A stretch of 64,000 bases of DNA from Bacillus sp. A301a_S52. Lineage in GTDB: Bacteria; Bacillota; Bacilli; Bacillales; Salisediminibacteriaceae. Of this stretch, positions 1 to 7,395 are shown piece by piece (position 1 is the stretch's first letter; each line of letters begins with the position of its first letter). The translations under genes were made by a program, and so were the position numbers. Under the pieces are notes generated by a model. The model did no database searches. It was not told the DNA's origin and worked only from the letters and a program-made list of their open reading frames with translations. The DNA is taken from assembly GCA_024701455.1 (NCBI GenBank), contig JABXYP010000001.1:562001-626000 (forward strand), written 5' to 3'.

Positions 1-69
1 GCCGCAAGCTGCTAATGAAAATAGCATTATGACTGCTGACAGCAATAGTTTTGGCGTTTTTATCGTCAT
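1..69 (-). CDS. Putative lipoprotein, N-terminus only (runs off the left edge)
   Basis: The minus strand opens with ATG at 67-69 behind a strong GGGAGG site. It encodes 23 residues before the window ends: a basic start (TIKTPK), a hydrophobic core and the lipobox LAAC followed by Gly. This is a typical lipoprotein signal peptide with the lipidated Cys at residue 22, so the product should be exported and anchored to the outer face of the membrane. Nothing of the mature protein is visible, so its function (solute-binding protein or other) cannot be stated. Confidence 0.6.
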   Translation of the reverse strand, partial: MTIKTPKLLLSAVIMLFSLAACG

Positions 70-351
70 CGTTCTTCCTCCCTCTTATAAAAATAAACAA
101 CTTATGCGCATTTCTATCTTATCACCACGACATAGACACTATGGCTACCGGTCTAGACTTTACAAGAGATGGCTTCTCTAGTATAAGCATTGAAACACTA
201 AGAAATGGAGACCAAAAAACTGTGTACCCTCTCAAGGTGAGTATTTCTGCTTACTGCCTTGTGCCAAATATGTCACTTTATTTGAGAAGTATTCTTGTCA
301 TCATTCATCCCCTCAGTAGCTTAACCGGAATACATACAGTCCAAAGCTTCT

Positions 352-457
352 TATTAGAGAGGAAGGAGAGCTAAAGGACGCTCAATGTCCGCCTTCACTC
401 AACTACTAATTAGAGAGAGAAGAGCGAAAACTCTCACTGATTGAAAGTACGTTCTAT
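352..457 (+). repeat. Partial, degenerate copy of the TTTAT-flanked dispersed repeat
   Basis: The segment matches the 3' two-thirds of the dispersed element: the gaggagagctaaa block, the ctcaactac block, a decayed hairpin 2 ending ctcactgattgaaag, and the right end gttctat. The left end and outer stem arm are missing. It lies between the lipoprotein start and the manganese catalase stop. The rest of 70-501 shows no credible gene. Confidence 0.6.
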
Positions 458-501
458 CTCAAATAGTGACTAAAACTTTTTTATTAGCTGACCTTCTAAG
501 C

Positions 502-1410
502 TTATGACATACCTGCTTCATATTGCAGACGTTTAGACAATTCGCGGAACTGCTCTTCGTCAAATCCTGGTGCGAATTCCTCTGGAATATGTTCTAAGTC
601 TGGAATCTCGCCGCCTTCAGGGACACCGTCAACCACTTCAAGTTCACCAGGTGGGCCAACAGGAGTAGGGCCTGTCCAAATACGATTTAATAAACCGTAA
701 TCGTCATCACTGAATCGATAAAGTTTCAAGTGTGATCCTTCATCTTCGTATTTCTTTGCGTGATCAAACTTAGAGTTATCTAAATCTGGAATAGGAAGCA
801 TGTTCATAACGTTAACTCCTGTCACTTTTTCAAGTGCTTTCGCATAGGCCACAACATGTACCCCACCACGGACGAGCAGATATCCGCACAACTCACGTGC
901 TGTTTCGTTATCTGTCATTTGATATACTCGCATTTTATGTGTTCTTGCTCCACACTCAAGATAAAAGTTATGAAGTAAATCATTCACTAAGTTCCCACTT
1001 GAGAAAACATTATCGCCCGTCCATGCTTTCCCAGTAGAATCAGCAGGAATAGCATTTTGACCGCCTAAAATAAAATTAAATTTATTCTCAAAACCAAGGG
1101 CTTCTCTTAGCGGAGTGTCATCAGGATTCGTACTTCCGTTTCCGACGGAACCATCGAGGTTCATGTTAATCGTATTGGCAACCAGTTCTACGTGACCAAT
1201 TTCCTCTGCCGAAATACTCGCAATAAGCTCATAAAATGGGCGGAGCTTCTTTTTAGCACGGAAGTTAAACGATTGAAACAGATAGTTGTTTAACGTTGAC
1301 ATCTCTCCAAATCGGCCACCTAGTAGCTCTTGTACAACACCAGCTGCTTCAGGATCCGGTTTACTCGGCTTCGGTAAATCTACCTGCAATTTGTCGATGC
1401 GCTTAAACAA
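502..1410 (-). CDS. Manganese catalase family protein
   Basis: 302-residue ferritin-like di-manganese catalase that dismutates H2O2 in the cytoplasm. The N-terminus (KPSKPDPEAAGVVQELLGG then FGEMSTLNNYLFQ) and the helix with EEIGHVE around residues 69-75 supply the expected Glu and His metal ligands. A later helix carries ELCGYLLVRGGVHVVAY, where other family members have a longer ligand segment, so it is a divergent paralogue. The start is TTG at 1408-1410, five bases after GAGGAGGGG. A second manganese catalase lies at 12952-13782. The C-terminus is rich in Pro/Gly/Glu, as in KatN/YdbD-type proteins. A SigB-like promoter precedes it. Family call is secure; activity is inferred. Confidence 0.9.
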   Translation of the reverse strand: MFKRIDKLQVDLPKPSKPDPEAAGVVQELLGGRFGEMSTLNNYLFQSFNFRAKKKLRPFYELIASISAEEIGHVELVANTINMNLDGSVGNGSTNPDDTPLREALGFENKFNFILGGQNAIPADSTGKAWTGDNVFSSGNLVNDLLHNFYLECGARTHKMRVYQMTDNETARELCGYLLVRGGVHVVAYAKALEKVTGVNVMNMLPIPDLDNSKFDHAKKYEDEGSHLKLYRFSDDDYGLLNRIWTGPTPVGPPGELEVVDGVPEGGEIPDLEHIPEEFAPGFDEEQFRELSKRLQYEAGMS

Positions 1411-1450
1411 AGTTACCCCTCCTCAAATAGAATGAAAGTCATTAACTGCT

Positions 1451-1475
1451 CTTCCCTGTGAACAAAGCCTGAAAC
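1451..1475 (-). promoter_or_regulatory. SigB-like promoter upstream of manganese catalase
   Basis: Read on the minus strand there is GTTTCA (1475-1470), 13 bases, then GGGAAG (1456-1451). The SigB consensus is GTTTAA, 12-15 bases, GGGTAT. The match is imperfect. The Bacillus subtilis homologue ydbD is known as a SigB regulon member, which fits. Confidence 0.4.
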
Positions 1476-1826
1476 ATGAAAAAGGAAAAAAATATAGAAT
1501 TGTGGGGAAGTCCTAATTTGCTTTTATTAAAGGATGGTAACTTGGCCCTGTCTGGGGTATGTGGGTAACAGGAAGGTAGAAAAGCACGTTATGAAAAGCG
1601 AAAGGGCCACTAATCATACGTGTACAAGATATAATTCTAATTTTAAGACTTGAAAGGTTTACGCAGGAATGTAAGGGTGATAGAGAGAAGTATGGATTTA
1701 GTCGAAGCATACCTTAGAGGGGGAACTCAGTGGAACGGAGGCTGTCGTTCACATTTGTCAAACAGCTATGGCACTAATGCGTTAAAAAGGAGAGGATGGA
1801 TCACCAATCCCCTCATGTCGGATACC

Positions 1827-1982
1827 CTATTGTTCTGGTTCAAATGTGTTACAGTCAGTTTCCTTTTGATTGTCTGCTTCTTTACCGGTATGACTGACCA
1901 CGTAAATCTGATCGGCATCACATTTGTTTCCGTTGGCCCAATAGACACAGTTACTTACTTCGCAAAGGACATCAACAGCCAT
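1827..1982 (-). CDS. DUF1540 domain protein
   Basis: A 51-residue ORF encoded opposite a longer spurious plus-strand ORF. It begins MAVDVLCEVSNCVYW, continues with Cys21, an IYVVSH segment and TDCNTFEPEQ at the end. Cysteines at 7, 12, 21 and 44 and the final CNTF motif are the DUF1540 signature, a small Cys-rich, probably metal-binding domain common in spore-forming Firmicutes. ATG at 1980-1982 follows a GAGGGGAGGGA site. Function is unknown; a zinc- or metal-binding spore or stress role is only a guess. The 400 bases upstream of its neighbour (1411-1826) hold no other gene I can support. Confidence 0.8.
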   Translation of the reverse strand: MAVDVLCEVSNCVYWANGNKCDADQIYVVSHTGKEADNQKETDCNTFEPEQ

Positions 1983-2062
1983 AGGTAATCCCTCCCCTCA
2001 TAGTTTTAAAATAAGCAAAAGCGGGGAAGGTTACACAGGTAAAATTTTCTGAAAAAGTTTGG

Positions 2063-2467
2063 TCAATTTTTATCATTGGTTTCAGTTAAAGCTTTTACAA
2101 AATAAACGGTGGGTAGAAGGAGACCTAGTGCGGCTTGGACAAGTGAGAAAAAACGGGCACTACCAATTGGAACTAAATCCCCGTAGCCAACAGATAACAT
2201 TGTCACGCCACTAAAGTACAATGCGTCTAAAAAAGTGACTTCAGCTACCTCATCGGTTGGATCATTAATTTTTAAAATAGGTTTTTCCAAAGATAATAAA
2301 TAATAAAGGCAGGCAAAACCTATGGTTAAACCACTTAGAATAAGAAATAATTTCGTTAATAAAGCAGAATCATAAAAGCTTTTTCTATAAGATTTCTTTA
2401 AGAAAAAAGAAAGAACATTTACAAGTAAAAAAAGAACGGAGAGGATGATGAGTATCGTTGACAACAT
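2063..2467 (-). CDS. Two-TM potassium channel family protein
   Basis: 134-residue integral membrane protein with three hydrophobic segments (about 3-22, 36-58 and 104-124) around a pore loop. The K+ selectivity filter SVGYGD lies at residues 92-97, preceded by ALYFSGVTML as in ion-channel-2 (KcsA/MthK pore) domains. No RCK or cyclic-nucleotide domain follows, so regulation is not evident. The ATG at 2465-2467 has an AAAGGGG site upstream. It is divergent from the SMP-30 gene at 2540. Confidence 0.85.
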   Translation of the reverse strand: MLSTILIILSVLFLLVNVLSFFLKKSYRKSFYDSALLTKLFLILSGLTIGFACLYYLLSLEKPILKINDPTDEVAEVTFLDALYFSGVTMLSVGYGDLVPIGSARFFSLVQAALGLLLPTVYFVKALTETNDKN

Positions 2468-2539
2468 ATGAGTACCCCTTTCTACATTTTGAGCTTCCCC
2501 TTTTTGGAAGCCTTAAACATTTTAAATGAGGTGATGGTA

Positions 2540-3430
2540 ATGGAAAACAATCGAGCTGATTTAATTTTGGATGCGAAAGCGTCGTTGGGAGAAGGACCTT
2601 GTTGGGATGCAAAAACGAATACGTTAATTTGGGTCGATATAAATGGTCATACCGTCAATGTCTTTAATCCAATGACGGGAGAGGATAAGCGTTATGATGT
2701 GGGAGAATACGTCGGAGCTGCAGTTGTGCGTGAAAATGGAGGATTACTGCTTGCGTTGACGAACGGGTTTTATAGTTTTGATATGAAGAATGAGACGCTT
2801 TCCCGTATTGAAGATACGGAAGCCCATATTAACACAAACCGCTTTAATGATGGTAAGTGTGATCCGAAAGGGAGATTTTGGGCAGGGACGATGGTCTTAG
2901 ATGGAGATCCTGGAGAAGCTAATCTTTATCGGTTAGACAATGATTTAACGGTTCAGTTAATGGTTGCTGATGTGACAGTATCAAATGGGCTAGCATGGAA
3001 TATTACGAAATCATGTATGTATTATATTGATACACGAACAAAGGCGATTCGCAGCTATGACTTTGATAATGAAACAGGAAATATAGCCAACGCCAAAACA
3101 GTCGTGACGTTCAAACCGGAAATGGGAAGTCCAGATGGGATGACAATAGATGAAGAAGGGATGCTGTGGGTAGCATTTTTTCGCGGGTGGAAAGTCGTCC
3201 GTTTGAATCCTGAAACCGGACAAACGCTCATGGAGGTAGAAGTACCGGCGAGTCAAGTAACATCATGTACATTTGGCGGTGAAAATTTAGATGAGCTGTA
3301 TATAACTACAGCGCGAAATGGATTATCGGATGCTGATTTAACAAAACAGCCACAAGCAGGAGGGCTTTTTAAATTTAAACCGGGAGTGAAGGGGGTCCCC
3401 TCCTACACGTTTCAAGATATTAGCAGATAG
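2540..3430 (+). CDS. SMP-30/gluconolactonase family protein
   Basis: 296-residue six-bladed beta-propeller of the SMP-30/gluconolactonase/LRE family, which hydrolyses sugar lactones using a divalent metal. Visible family motifs are GEGPCWD near residue 16 (metal-ligand Glu), a central NRFNDGKCDPKGRFWAGTM with the Asn-Asp ligand region, SNGLAWN, and GSPDGMTIDEEGMLWVA with a ligand Asp. ATG at 2540 follows GAGGTG (2528-2533); an in-frame ATG at 2468 is open but has no ribosome site and starts inside the divergent promoter region. Substrate is unknown. Convergent with the gene at 3510. Confidence 0.88.
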   Translation: MENNRADLILDAKASLGEGPCWDAKTNTLIWVDINGHTVNVFNPMTGEDKRYDVGEYVGAAVVRENGGLLLALTNGFYSFDMKNETLSRIEDTEAHINTNRFNDGKCDPKGRFWAGTMVLDGDPGEANLYRLDNDLTVQLMVADVTVSNGLAWNITKSCMYYIDTRTKAIRSYDFDNETGNIANAKTVVTFKPEMGSPDGMTIDEEGMLWVAFFRGWKVVRLNPETGQTLMEVEVPASQVTSCTFGGENLDELYITTARNGLSDADLTKQPQAGGLFKFKPGVKGVPSYTFQDISR

Positions 3431-3496
3431 TAGATTTGCTTGACGAGGGATAGCGCATGTCAGACTCACAGGAATAAAACGCTAAACCTCTTAATC

Positions 3497-3519
3497 ATGG
3501 GGCTAGACACTAGCCCCAT
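3497..3519. terminator. Hairpin between convergent genes
   Basis: A perfect 9-bp stem, ATGGGGCTA / TAGCCCCAT, with a 5-base loop sits between the SMP-30 gene and the convergent gene at 3510, whose TAG stop (3510-3512) lies in the hairpin. There is no long T-run, so it may be a weak bidirectional terminator. Confidence 0.45.
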
Positions 3520-3857
3520 CTTAAATACATTTGAAGGCGGCAACATTGAGGCGCAGCATTAGCTTGATTAATCGAGATGGTAAATGTCACTGACATTGGT
3601 GTGTACGTTGTCCTGACATCAAAAGGGCCTGCCACTTCCTGCATGATTCTATCTACTTCCTCATCTTGTCCTGCCTGAGCTGCGGTCATCAGTTGTTGCA
3701 TTCGTACAGAAGAAGTAGTGAAATGCTGAACGACATCACGCCCTTTATCAAGTAATGAAGGGTACGTTTGCAACGACTGCTGAAACAAGGTAGTGTCCAC
3801 CGGCGGATATGTATTAACAGGGTATCGGTAGTAGAAAGGATAGGGGTAATAATACAT
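3510..3857 (-). CDS. Small Tyr/Pro-rich hypothetical protein, possibly spore-associated
   Basis: 115 residues. The N-terminus is a Tyr/Pro/Phe-rich stretch (MYYYPYPFYYRYP), followed by a mostly helical middle (about 25-80, with QQLMTAAQAGQDEEVDRIMQ) and a beta-like tail containing VTFTISIN and a CC pair. ATG at 3855-3857 follows AGGAGG. Tyr-rich N-termini with a helical body are seen in small Bacillus inner-coat or spore-associated proteins such as the YuzC type. That resemblance is from memory and does not establish function. Confidence 0.65.
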   Translation of the reverse strand: MYYYPYPFYYRYPVNTYPPVDTTLFQQSLQTYPSLLDKGRDVVQHFTTSSVRMQQLMTAAQAGQDEEVDRIMQEVAGPFDVRTTYTPMSVTFTISINQANAAPQCCRLQMYLRWG

Positions 3858-3881
3858 GAGTACCTCCTAAAAACATAATTG

Positions 3882-4041
3882 GTTATCATCTATAACCGTC
3901 CGTAAAACTCCCGGTGCCCAAATAAAGAGGAGAGCCAAATCTATTCAGGCGTGAGTTAACGGCCAGCTAAGTCCTGATTAACTGAACTACCAATCAGTGG
4001 GATAAGAACCAAAATGCCCACTGGTTTAAGGTTCGTTTTAT
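3882..4041 (+). repeat. Full-length TTTAT-flanked dispersed repeat
   Basis: Left flank GTTAT (3882-3886), then the element start with cgtccgtaaa, the gaggagagc block, the cctgattaact linker, hairpin 2 (aatcagtggg / gcccactgg) and ggttcg before TTTAT (4037-4041). The outer stem of hairpin 1 is partly decayed here. Confidence 0.85.
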
Positions 4042-4221
4042 AAAATGTATGTATCGGGAGTACCAATTAGTCATTAAATTATGCTCACAATCTGAGTTTG
4101 CTTCTTGTAGACACACCTTGGGGTGATGTCTTCCTTTTAATATGTCATCTTAACTCTTTGTTTAACTTTAGAATGAGCAGGGAACGGTTAACTATCCACC
4201 AGAGAAGGGAATGAAGAAGCG

Positions 4222-4290
4222 ATGCTGCGGACAATTCTAATGATCATTGGTGCTATCGTGGTAATTAGCTTTATCTTGTCAATAATTTGA
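4222..4290 (+). CDS. Tiny hydrophobic peptide, 22 residues
   Basis: ATG at 4222-4224 opens a 22-codon frame ending TGA at 4288-4290. After a Leu-Arg start, the product is one continuous hydrophobic helix (Ile/Val/Leu/Met/Gly), so it would be a single-span membrane peptide. A GAAGGGA site lies 11 bases upstream, slightly far. It sits 47 bases before a well-initiated charged small protein. No family is recognised. It could be real or chance; the all-hydrophobic composition and clean position between repeats favour real. Confidence 0.35.
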   Translation: MLRTILMIIGAIVVISFILSII

Positions 4291-4337
4291 TTGAACACCT
4301 CGTAGAATAGGGATTGATTAAAACTAGGAGGGATTTC

Positions 4338-4535
4338 ATGAGTCGTGAAGATAAGAAACCTTTTCAACATGACCAACGCTTTAAAAAGGATAAAGAAAAG
4401 CAAATGGAAAGAGATCAAAAAGTCATGCCCATAGATGAACTTCCTTTGGAGGAGATCAAATATGAAGAGGAAGAGCAGCAAGATAAAAATAAACCAAAAA
4501 CAAAGAAGCGTTCATCTACCGATAAGTTAACATAG
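4338..4535 (+). CDS. Small, highly charged hypothetical protein
   Basis: 65 residues starting MSREDKKPFQHD, almost entirely Lys/Glu/Asp/Gln, predicted soluble and disordered, ending in a basic KTKKRSSTDKLT tail. ATG at 4338 is preceded by a near-perfect AGGAGGG (4326-4332) with 5-base spacing; the longer in-frame ATG at 4314 lacks one. A strong terminator (4597-4633) follows. Small charged proteins of this kind in Bacillus are often sporulation or stress products, but I do not recognise this one. Confidence 0.65.
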   Translation: MSREDKKPFQHDQRFKKDKEKQMERDQKVMPIDELPLEEIKYEEEEQQDKNKPKTKKRSSTDKLT

Positions 4536-4596
4536 TTTAATTGGAGGAGTAACGCAAAATCATAGTAACATGATAAAAAAGTATAAGCTAAGACTT

Positions 4597-4633
4597 AAAA
4601 CACTGCTTGGTTCCAAATTTCAAGCAGTGTTTT
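4597..4633 (+). terminator. Intrinsic terminator
   Basis: Perfect 13-bp stem AAAACACTGCTTG / CAAGCAGTGTTTT with an 11-base loop and T-tail. It ends the transcript of the charged small protein at 4338-4535. Confidence 0.8.
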
Positions 4634-4707
4634 GATGTGGATGTTAGCTAGCAGGCTACGCTGATACCATGAAAAGCACACCGTTGTTATTAATACTGTT
4701 TTCACTT

Positions 4708-4863
4708 TTTATCACAAATAACTATTCGTAAACCTCCCGTACCCACCAAATAGAGAGGAGAGGTAAATCTACTTAGGGGGAGCTAACGACCGGTAAAGTC
4801 CTGACTAACTCACCTGCCAATCAGGATAAGAACGAAACTCCCACTGATTGAAGGTTTGTTTAT
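4708..4863 (+). repeat. Full-length TTTAT-flanked dispersed repeat
   Basis: Exact TTTAT on both sides (4708-4712 and 4859-4863). The body carries the CACAAATAA start, the gaggagagg block, hairpin 2 and the right-end tgattgaagg segment. It lies about 75 bases downstream of the terminator at 4597-4633 and upstream of the superoxide dismutase gene. Confidence 0.88.
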
Positions 4864-4955
4864 AGTTGGCAGGCACCCACTTTTCTTTATTATCATAGAC
4901 TAGGTGGAGAAAAGGCGAATACGCCTGTTACTTCAACATATGAGGAGTGATCCCA

Positions 4956-5876
4956 GTGCCTACAGTGCGGGAGGAATGGAATACGTATGTGAGTCAAGTA
5001 GACGAGTGGATGACGGCTGTGGAAGAGGCCATTAGTTATCGATCAGATGAGGCACAAAAAGAGAAAGAACATGTTGCTACTGAATTGGAGGCGTTGAAAA
5101 GTCTCCGTGGTAAATTGTTAGAACCACGTGATGATGAGAAATTAAAACTAGCCTTTACATCGCAAGTTGATTATGTCGCAACTGCTTTTGAACATTGGAG
5201 GACTGCAGATAGAGAAGTGAGAAAAGAGCCTTTTGCTGCTAACAATCAGGCTGTGCCACCGGGAGGCCACCGCTTACCGTCTCTTCCTTATGCTTATGAT
5301 GCGTTAGAGCCTTATATTTCCGAGAGAATCATGCGGTTACATCATCTCGAACATCACCAAAGCTATGTGGACGGCTTAAATAAAGCAGAATTAGCAATGA
5401 AAGAAGCACGAGAAACACATGATTTTGAATTGATAAGACATTGGGAAAGAGAAGCGGCTTTTCATGGAGCTGGTCATTACCTCCATACGATGTTTTGGGG
5501 AAATATGAGCCCACAAGGTGGAGGGGAACCAAGCGGTAAATTGCGTGAACAAATTAACAAAGATTTTGGTAGCTTTCAAGCGTTTAAACAGCACTTTAGT
5601 GAAGCAGCTAAAAAAGTACAAGGTGCAGGCTGGGCATTATTAGTATGGGCGCCGAGAGCAAGAAAGTTAGAGATTTTACAAGCTGAGTTTCACCATCTCT
5701 TGAGCCAGCAAGATATCATTCCTTTATTAGGATTGGATGTATGGGAGCATGCCTATTATTTACAATATGAAAATAATCGCGATGAGTATGTTGAGCAATT
5801 TTGGAATATTATTAACTGGCGTAATGTATCTGATCGATTTAAAGAAGCGCGCCAAGTAACATGGCGGCCGTTGTAA
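4956..5876 (+). CDS. Fe/Mn superoxide dismutase with N-terminal extension (SodF-like)
   Basis: 306 residues. Residues 1-105 form a charged helical extension absent from ordinary SODs; the SOD core begins at LPSLPYAYDALEPY (108-120). Metal ligands line up as His129 (LHHLEHH), His177 (HTMFW), Asp261 and His265 (DVWEHAYYL); QGAGWALLVW is also present. The length matches the SodF/YojM-type extended family of Bacillus rather than SodA. The start is taken as GTG at 4956, eight bases after GAGGAG (4942-4947); a GTG at 4947 would overlap that site. It converts superoxide to H2O2, fitting the manganese catalases on either side. Metal preference cannot be read from sequence alone. Confidence 0.9.
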   Translation: MPTVREEWNTYVSQVDEWMTAVEEAISYRSDEAQKEKEHVATELEALKSLRGKLLEPRDDEKLKLAFTSQVDYVATAFEHWRTADREVRKEPFAANNQAVPPGGHRLPSLPYAYDALEPYISERIMRLHHLEHHQSYVDGLNKAELAMKEARETHDFELIRHWEREAAFHGAGHYLHTMFWGNMSPQGGGEPSGKLREQINKDFGSFQAFKQHFSEAAKKVQGAGWALLVWAPRARKLEILQAEFHHLLSQQDIIPLLGLDVWEHAYYLQYENNRDEYVEQFWNIINWRNVSDRFKEARQVTWRPL

Positions 5877-5899
5877 TATTGACATATTTTTTTAGGGAG

Positions 5900-5941
5900 T
5901 GTCACAAGACAACTACTCGTAGGATAAGCTGTCTTGTGACA
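5900..5941. terminator. Hairpin between convergent genes
   Basis: Perfect 12-bp inverted repeat TGTCACAAGACA / TGTCTTGTGACA with an 18-base loop, between the SOD gene and the convergent glyoxalase gene. A T-run lies just 5' of it (minus-strand A-run), so termination strength is uncertain. Confidence 0.55.
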
Positions 5942-6000
5942 TTATTGAGTACTCACTATTAGTGTGACCGCCTATAATGAACATGAAGAGTGATTTTGAG

Positions 6001-6411
6001 TTAATATAGCTGTAAATGAGGAGAATCGTCGTCAGGTTTGAGAAATTCAATCCGATTTCCATCTGGATCACTAACCCAACATTGATCGTTTCCCCCTTTT
6101 CCCCGTTTCGGCTCCACATCTAATTGAATGCCTTGAGACGTTAAATGCTCGGCTATACGATGGACATTATCAACACGAAAACAGAGGTGATGGACGCCAA
6201 TTTTTTGGTCTACAGAAGATCCTTTGTTCTTATCTCCATAAAAGAGTTCAATAAATTGCTGGGGTCCGGCTTGTACATATTCTATCCATGGTTCACCATT
6301 ATCGTCAGAAACCTGAAAAGCATGTGTTAAGCCGAGGATATCACAGTAAAAAGAAAGGCTTTTATCCATATCTTCAACTGTTAGAGCAATGTGTGCAAGT
6401 CCAGTAATCAT
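6001..6411 (-). CDS. VOC-family protein, lactoylglutathione lyase/glyoxalase I-like
   Basis: 136 residues, one vicinal-oxygen-chelate domain with two beta-alpha-beta-beta-beta modules. The first begins GLAHIALTVEDMDKSLSFYCDILGL (metal His7) with an IELFYG Glu strand near residue 55. The second begins IGVHHLCFRVDNV (His near 74) and ends WVSDPDGNRIEFLKP with the fourth ligand Glu. This pattern fits GloA-type methylglyoxal detoxification, though VOC proteins also include thiol transferases and dioxygenases. ATG at 6409-6411 follows AGGAGG. It is a monocistronic stress gene. Confidence 0.82.
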   Translation of the reverse strand: MITGLAHIALTVEDMDKSLSFYCDILGLTHAFQVSDDNGEPWIEYVQAGPQQFIELFYGDKNKGSSVDQKIGVHHLCFRVDNVHRIAEHLTSQGIQLDVEPKRGKGGNDQCWVSDPDGNRIEFLKPDDDSPHLQLY

Positions 6412-6779
6412 AAAGTATTCCTCCTGTTATTTTCTAATAAAACATCTGTTTAGTTAAGCTGAACATGACGTTATGAGCTTCAGTATGAGGATAACAGAAA
6501 ACTTACTTAAGTAATACGATATCACCATGTCCTATTGTAAAAAAACGCCATGGCTTAATCAATATGTTTTTAAAATACTAATATTGAAGGAATTCTTTCA
6601 TTCAAAATAAGATGTCAAAATTCGAATAATGAATGTGATCTTCCCTTCTGACAGGTGCTTTCACTGAAAAATTGAATTTAGTTAACTTTTGTTCGGTAAT
6701 TCTACGTGTAAGTGGATCTTCAAACATTATGAAATTGATTCGATTATAAGAGTAATTCTTATTAAAGAGTGAATAGTTC

Positions 6780-6808
6780 TTGAACTTCGCTGTAAATTAT
6801 TGTACAAT
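6780..6808 (+). promoter_or_regulatory. SigA-type promoter with no gene directly behind it
   Basis: TTGAAC (6780-6785), exactly 17 bases, TACAAT (6803-6808). The next feature is not an ORF but a hairpin-plus-T-run at 6923-6968, so the promoter and terminator delimit a short transcription unit. The remaining stretch from 6412 to 6779 shows no feature I can support. Confidence 0.55.
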
Positions 6809-6814
6809 CGTGTA

Positions 6815-6968
6815 TGCTTGGAAAACAATAGCGTTTCCGAGAAAATGAATGACAAAATTGACTTTCAGATTAATAGATAAAAGTAACTAGGTGGAAATGA
6901 TTTGGACAAAAGAGCCAAACATAAGCCGGAAAGGATCACGTGAGACGTGTGCCCTTTTCGGCTTTTTT
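6815..6968 (+). ncRNA. Candidate small RNA or leader transcript
   Basis: A consensus promoter (6780-6808) is followed after about 115 bases by a strong terminator. The stem arms are AAGCCGGAAAGG (6923-6934) and CCTTTTCGGCTT, with a nested CACGT/ACGTG, ending in six T. The roughly 150-nt transcript has no normal ORF. A 13-codon frame starting TTG at 6903 behind AGGTGG is possible but ends inside the terminator stem, as in leader peptides. It is 145 bases upstream of the small gene at 7113. No known RNA family is recognised. It could be an sRNA, a leader-attenuator, or the remnant of a decayed gene. Confidence 0.4.
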
Positions 6969-7112
6969 AGTGTCGTCTATATTTTTGACCGTACATAATC
7001 AAAGGGCATTGACTATTCAAGCCTCGAGAAGGTCCATTCATGACGGTTGATGATCAACACGTCTTCCTAATCTACTCTTAATCATCGTAGCTACCATATG
7101 AAAGGAGAGCTT

Positions 7113-7319
7113 ATGAGATACTTAATCGACCATGTTCGTAAATCTGTACATCGTACTACATTTGCTAATGATAGCTGCCACTTTCACACTACACCAGCAG
7201 AAAAAAGGGAATTCTCTGAAGATCAAACCTATATTAAAAGGCTGATTGAAGAAGAAAAATTTGAGGAATGTCCTTTTTGTAAGATTATCTCTGTTAAGCC
7301 GAATATCAAAGACTTGTAA
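7113..7319 (+). CDS. Small hypothetical protein with CPFC motif
   Basis: 68 residues starting MRYLIDHVRKSVHR. ATG at 7113 has AAAGGAGAG (7101-7108) at good spacing; an in-frame ATG at 7098 overlaps that site. The protein has a basic N-terminus, a SCHFH segment and a C-terminal EECPFCKI, a CxxC that could bind metal or form a disulfide. No family recognised. It precedes the DUF2294 gene by 76 bases on the same strand. Confidence 0.55.
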   Translation: MRYLIDHVRKSVHRTTFANDSCHFHTTPAEKREFSEDQTYIKRLIEEEKFEECPFCKIISVKPNIKDL

Positions 7320-7395
7320 TGGGCTTACTAGGATTAAAATCACAAATTGAGTATAATGAATATAAAACTTAAAAATGACTAAGGTTGTGTAGAAA

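Noticed and set aside
51..374. 107-codon plus-strand ORF at the left end
   Set aside because: No ribosome site, overlaps the opposite-strand lipoprotein start and a repeat remnant; composition not protein-like.
1650..1988. 112-codon plus-strand ORF
   Set aside because: Antisense to the DUF1540 gene, which has the family cysteines and a strong ribosome site.
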